This document shows positions 60,983 through 64,000 of a stretch of DNA of 64,000 nt, one piece after another. This DNA is from Tardiphaga robiniae (GTDB lineage: Bacteria > Pseudomonadota > Alphaproteobacteria > Rhizobiales > Xanthobacteraceae). The DNA is taken from assembly GCF_001618955.1 (NCBI RefSeq), contig NZ_LVYV01000003.1, forward strand, positions 168,999 to 232,998. The letters are read 5' to 3'. A model generated the notes under the pieces. That model made no database searches. It had not been told where the DNA came from and was given only the letters and a program-made list of their open reading frames with translations. The translations under genes and the position numbers were made by a program. Numbering within the stretch: position 1 is the stretch's first letter; each line of letters opens with the position of its first letter.

Positions 60983-61016
60983 AAAAGCCCCGTGGCACAC
61001 GCCGCGGGGCTTTTTC
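60983..61016 (+). terminator. intrinsic terminator after the family 5 binding protein
   Basis: A GC-rich stem (AAAGCCCCG / CGGGGCTTT with a small bulge) and a run of five T residues, about 55 bases after the stop. Confidence 0.88.
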
Positions 61017-61124
61017 TTTGTGCTGCGGCGCCGCGCGTCAAAGGTCGGCTTGCCCGGAGCAAGCTGTCTGATTTACGGTTTCGGCAAGACCAAAACCAAA
61101 CGACACCATCGAGGGGACGAAACC

Positions 61125-62129
61125 ATGACCAGACTCATCACCCGCCGCAGCGTGCTGACCGGCGCGGCCGCGATCACCAGTGCCGCGATCCTGCCGCGCG
61201 CCAGCCTCGGTGCCGGCGAATGGAAGCCCACCGAAACCGTCCGCGTCATCGTGCCCGCCGCAGCCGGCGGCTCCACCGACGTGATGGGCCGCATGCTGGC
61301 CGCACATCTGCAGCCGGTCTGGGGCCAGTCGGTCGTCGTCGAAAACCGCTCGGGCGGCGGCGGCACCATCGGCACCGCCGAAGTCGCGCGCCTCAAGGGC
61401 GATGGCCACACCATCCTGGTCGGCAATCCCGGCCCCAACGCCATCGCCTACAGCATCTTCAAGAACCTGACCTACAAGAGCGATCAGTTGCAGGCGGTCA
61501 GCAACATGATCAAGATTCCGAACATCGTCTGCGCGCATCCGAGCGTGCCTATCAAGACGATCCCGGAACTGATCGCCTATATCAAGGCCAATCCGGACAA
61601 GCTGAACTATGGCTCGTCGGGCGTCGGCCAGAGCCCGCACCTCACCGGCGCATGGTGGCTGCAGCTCACCGGATTGAAGATGCAGCACGTGCCGTTCCGC
61701 GGTGCAGGCCCCGCGCTGCAGGCGGCCCTCGCTGGCGACATCCAGATCCTGTTCGACAATCTCTATCCGTCGCTGCCCCAGGTACTCGACGGCAAGCTCA
61801 CCGGCCTCGCCGTCACCACGCAGCAGCGCAACGCACAGGCGCCGAACGTGCCGGCAATGCGCGAGACCGCACCCGAGCTGGAGAAGTTCGACGTCGCGTC
61901 CTGGTTCGGCGTGTTCTATCCGAAGAGCACCCCCACCGAAGCCGTGACCGCGCTCAATGAGCAGATCAAGGTTCTGCTCGGCACCGATGCGACCAAGAAG
62001 ACCATCGCGGCCATGGGCGCCGTGGCGGACTACGGCACGCCCCAGCAGTACCAGACCTTCGTCGAGGCCGAGACCGCCAAGTTCAAGACCATCATCGACA
62101 AGGAAGGTCTGCAGATGGAGGTGAAGTGA
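61125..62129 (+). CDS. tripartite tricarboxylate transporter substrate-binding protein (Bug/TctC family)
   Basis: A 334-residue periplasmic protein with a twin-Arg signal (LITRRSVLTGAAAITSAAILP). Family motifs include VRVIVPAAAGGSTDVMGRMLAAHLQP, GQSVVVENRSGGGGTIGT and LNYGSSGVGQSPHLTGAWW. The ligand, usually a carboxylate, is unknown. No TctA/TctB membrane genes are adjacent, which is common for this family. GAGGGGA sits before the ATG. Confidence 0.93.
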   Translation: MTRLITRRSVLTGAAAITSAAILPRASLGAGEWKPTETVRVIVPAAAGGSTDVMGRMLAAHLQPVWGQSVVVENRSGGGGTIGTAEVARLKGDGHTILVGNPGPNAIAYSIFKNLTYKSDQLQAVSNMIKIPNIVCAHPSVPIKTIPELIAYIKANPDKLNYGSSGVGQSPHLTGAWWLQLTGLKMQHVPFRGAGPALQAALAGDIQILFDNLYPSLPQVLDGKLTGLAVTTQQRNAQAPNVPAMRETAPELEKFDVASWFGVFYPKSTPTEAVTALNEQIKVLLGTDATKKTIAAMGAVADYGTPQQYQTFVEAETAKFKTIIDKEGLQMEVK

Positions 62130-62167
62130 GACACACCTCACCTCGCTCCATCTGAGTGATCTGAACG

Positions 62168-62198
62168 AAAACCCCACGGCTTACACCGCGGGGTTTTT
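62168..62198 (+). terminator. intrinsic terminator after the Bug-family gene
   Basis: A stem AAACCCC-CGG / CCG-GGGGTTT with one mismatch and five T residues, 38 bases after the stop and just before the convergent DUF2171 stop. Confidence 0.88.
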
Positions 62199-62203
62199 CC
62201 GTC

Positions 62204-62446
62204 TTACTTCTCTTCTTCCATGGCAAAGGCGACGTCGCCATTGGCCGAGAGCCGCACCTTGTCGCCCTCGACTTCGGCGACCAGACCGCCATCGATAAAG
62301 TGATGGTGACCCTTGTGGCTGCCCTCGCCGCTGTCCTTCTTGGTCAGCTTGATGCGGTTGCCCTCGACCTTGTCGACCGTGCCGACATGGACGCCGTCGG
62401 CGCCGATGATTTCCATATGTTCCTTGATCTTGCTGAGCGCGCTCAT
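62204..62446 (-). CDS. DUF2171 protein, likely stress-related
   Basis: An 80-residue PRC-barrel-like small protein (MSALSKIKEHMEIIGADGVHVGTVDKVEGNRIKLTKKD ... HHHFIDGGLVAEVEGDKVRLSANGDVA). The start at 62446 fits the family. An EcfG-like promoter lies 29 bases upstream. Members are often stress-induced, but no biochemical role is known. Confidence 0.9.
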   Translation of the reverse strand: MSALSKIKEHMEIIGADGVHVGTVDKVEGNRIKLTKKDSGEGSHKGHHHFIDGGLVAEVEGDKVRLSANGDVAFAMEEEK

Positions 62447-62474
62447 GTCGTATCCTCTGATGTGGGGAACACTG

Positions 62475-62499
62475 AACGTGCGGCTGCGCAATAGGTTCA
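62475..62499 (-). promoter_or_regulatory. EcfG-like promoter of the DUF2171 gene
   Basis: On the minus strand TGAAC and CGTT are separated by exactly 16 bases, one mismatch from the general-stress consensus GGAAC-N16-CGTT. Confidence 0.5.
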
Positions 62500-62528
62500 A
62501 TCGCGATCCGGTGAGATCGGCGTCCCGA

Positions 62529-62684
62529 TCATGCGCCCTTGTTCATCTTCTTGATCTTGGCGTCCTGCGCCTCGATCGCCAGTGTCAATTCCATGATCGC
62601 CTTGGACAAAAGCTCGGTGGCTTCCTTCTGGTCCTGCGACTTGGCGGCGCGCAGCGCATAGTTCTTGGCGGATGACAGCGACAT
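62529..62684 (-). CDS. 51-residue helical protein
   Basis: A short ORF beginning MSLSSAKNYALRAAKSQDQK and continuing EATELLSKAIMELTLAIEAQ to a basic end KKMNKGA. It is predicted to be wholly helical. GAGGA lies eight bases before the ATG. It sits between the nat gene and DUF2171 on the same strand. No family is recognised with certainty. Confidence 0.7.
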   Translation of the reverse strand: MSLSSAKNYALRAAKSQDQKEATELLSKAIMELTLAIEAQDAKIKKMNKGA

Positions 62685-62772
62685 TTGACATTCCTCGTGA
62701 TGATCCCGGGGGCGAATTAGCCGAAGGCGTCATTCGCTGCAATCGGGTCGAAATGGAGGGATTACGCAGCAG

Positions 62773-63606
62773 TCAACGGCGCTCTGCGTTTGCGTTGATG
62801 ACCGCGAATATCTCGTCGGCGGATGCCGGCGGCGTGACGCCGAAGGTCTCGTCGAGAACCTGCTGCAACTCCGCAGCGCTGCCGAGCACGCGTTCAGACA
62901 CCGGTTCGCCGTCAGGTCCCTCCGTGATCAGGTGGCGATTGACCAGTTTATAACGCCGGCCGTTGCTGACGCGCTCCATCACCAGCGTCGAGGTGAAGGG
63001 CACGAAGGGGCTGGTCGATGTGTACCAGTTGCCGAGCTCGTAATCCGATGGCAGTTGCGGCGCGAGGTCAAACACATACATCGTCCGCCAGCCTTCCGCC
63101 CGCTTCGCACTCAGCGACAACAGGCCATCGGCTTCGATCAGCCGATAGGTCCCCATCGCCGTTTGCTGCTCGGTCCCCGCGAGGAGCCGTAGAGGTGCAT
63201 CGAGTACGCAGGCGCCAAAGCCGGTATCAGCGAGATAAGGTCCGTCCGGAAGATCGACCTTCAGGAGCATGTGCGTCCTGGGGCCAAGCGGACTGTCCGG
63301 CGGCGCATTCCAGCGCACCCGGGCGCCGAGGCCCGTGACCTTGAAGCCAATCGTCTCGAGCGCGGCCCGCAGCATCGCGTTCAGCTCATAGCAATAGCCC
63401 CCGCGTCGGCTTTCGAGGAGCTTGTGCTGCAGCGACGCCATATCCAGTTTGACCGGCAGACCGAGCAACGGATTGAGACCCTCGAACGGCAGCGCATCGA
63501 CCTGAGCGGCATGAATGGCCGCAAGGGTTGCCAGATCCGGAGCAACCGATCCGTCAAAGCCGATCCGCGCGAGATAGCGATCCAGCCGAAAAACATCCGT
63601 CATCAT
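62773..63606 (-). CDS. nat: arylamine N-acetyltransferase
   Basis: A 277-residue enzyme that transfers acetyl from acetyl-CoA to arylamines or hydrazines. The catalytic triad is intact: C72 (RRGGYCYELN), H112 (RTHMLLKVDLP) and D127 (YLADTGFG). The FEGLNPLLGLPV block is typical. The length is normal. Its physiological substrate here is unknown. Confidence 0.95.
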   Translation of the reverse strand: MMTDVFRLDRYLARIGFDGSVAPDLATLAAIHAAQVDALPFEGLNPLLGLPVKLDMASLQHKLLESRRGGYCYELNAMLRAALETIGFKVTGLGARVRWNAPPDSPLGPRTHMLLKVDLPDGPYLADTGFGACVLDAPLRLLAGTEQQTAMGTYRLIEADGLLSLSAKRAEGWRTMYVFDLAPQLPSDYELGNWYTSTSPFVPFTSTLVMERVSNGRRYKLVNRHLITEGPDGEPVSERVLGSAAELQQVLDETFGVTPPASADEIFAVINANAERR

Positions 63607-63678
63607 TTCTGCCTCTTCATCATCTCGCCCCTGACATAGCCCATCCGACAGCAGCGGGCGACAACGTACCGCCTAAGC

Positions 63679-63805
63679 TGTCATTCCGGGCAGGACGGAC
63701 CGCGAAGCGGGCCGGCATGAGCCCGGAATCTCGAAGTGTTTTGCTGAACATGCCGGGATTCCGGGTTCGCGTGCGCGAAGGCGCCGCCCGCGCCCCGGAA
63801 TGACG
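63679..63805. repeat. palindromic intergenic repeat at the right edge
   Basis: The outer arms GTCATTCCGGG and CCCCGGAATGAC are inverted. Inner arms CCCGGAATCTC and GGATTCCGGG are inverted again, so two nested hairpins can form. It is a dispersed type of repeat in this bacterial family. No gene is seen from 63607 to the edge. Confidence 0.8.
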
Positions 63806-64000
63806 AGCTTGGAGCGGTAAGACAGCGCCCAAACATTTTTTCCTATCTTCTATTGATAATACACCTATCTTGATTATATTCCCCTTCGTCCTGCCCCACC
63901 GAGAGGGGCGATCGCGATCGTCACGTTCGCGGGGTGGGATGCGGTGGACGCCGGAGATGCGGCGTCACGGGAGATGTGGGTGAGGGCTGTCTTCGGGCAG
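63806..64000. other. gene-free right end with an AT-rich patch and possible start of another repeat
   Basis: Positions 63836-63885 are strikingly AT-rich against the rest of the window. GC-rich DNA (63890-64000) follows and resembles a dispersed sequence that I associate with Bradyrhizobium-type genomes, but it is cut by the edge. No supported ORF. Confidence 0.4.

Overview
The window is a 64 kb chromosomal segment from a GC-rich alphaproteobacterium. The best fit is the Bradyrhizobium / Rhodopseudomonas / Afipia / Tardiphaga group (Nitrobacteraceae). This rests on the 14-gene-type nuo operon, the lon-clpX-clpP-tig order, glnB-glnA behind a sigma-54 promoter, N-terminally extended ribosomal protein S9, DUF2842, a CBP3-type chaperone beside DUF177, and several palindromic intergenic repeats of a kind common in that family. 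It is ordinary core genome with a few accessory insertions; no phage, CRISPR array or full insertion sequence was seen.

Layout. 1-12179 (minus): complex I operon nuoA-B-C-D-(small secreted protein)-(FkbM methyltransferase)-E-(small membrane protein)-F-G-H-I-J-K-L, cut by the window edge inside nuoL. 12411-13150: two related helical mini-proteins divergent from a DUF3072 protein. 13260-17265: tRNA-Asp, an HU protein, peptidase T, a LuxR/LuxI quorum-sensing pair with a small coupled ORF, and tRNA-Val. 17278-24544 (minus): a GFA-type protein, lon, clpX, clpP and trigger factor, a protein quality-control block. 24706-32616: tRNA-Leu, a copper-less multicopper-oxidase-like protein, NAD(P)HX repair enzyme, glnB-glnA, and an AI-2E-family exporter. 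33069-41427: a GGEEF protein, rplM-rpsI, thioesterase, enoyl-CoA hydratase, CoA-binding protein, metY-type sulfhydrylase, FTR1 iron permease, heme A synthase.

41424-51608 is an exopolysaccharide cluster (NodB-like protein, FemAB/GNAT-like protein, Wzc/GumC-like co-polymerase, GT4 glycosyltransferase, sugar-phosphate transferase, O-antigen-ligase/polymerase-like protein). It is interrupted by an approximately 1 kb unit (43766-44766) bounded by matching inverted repeats. That unit carries one gene of unknown function, has lower GC, and has no recognisable transposase. I consider it the best candidate for an undescribed mobile unit.

51673-53509 holds short secreted, membrane and hydrophilic proteins, two with EcfG-like (general stress sigma) promoter motifs, and a three-hairpin candidate small RNA. 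53602-59122: tRNA-Pro, an acidic MerR-type regulator, ihfA, fabH, plsX, DUF177, a cytochrome bc1 assembly chaperone, and a BamE/OmlA lipoprotein. 59313-63606: two periplasmic substrate-binding proteins without transporter partners, DUF2171 with a third EcfG-like site, a 51-residue protein, and arylamine N-acetyltransferase. The right edge holds palindromic repeat DNA and an AT-rich patch. All functions are inferred from reading the sequence; no database search was run.
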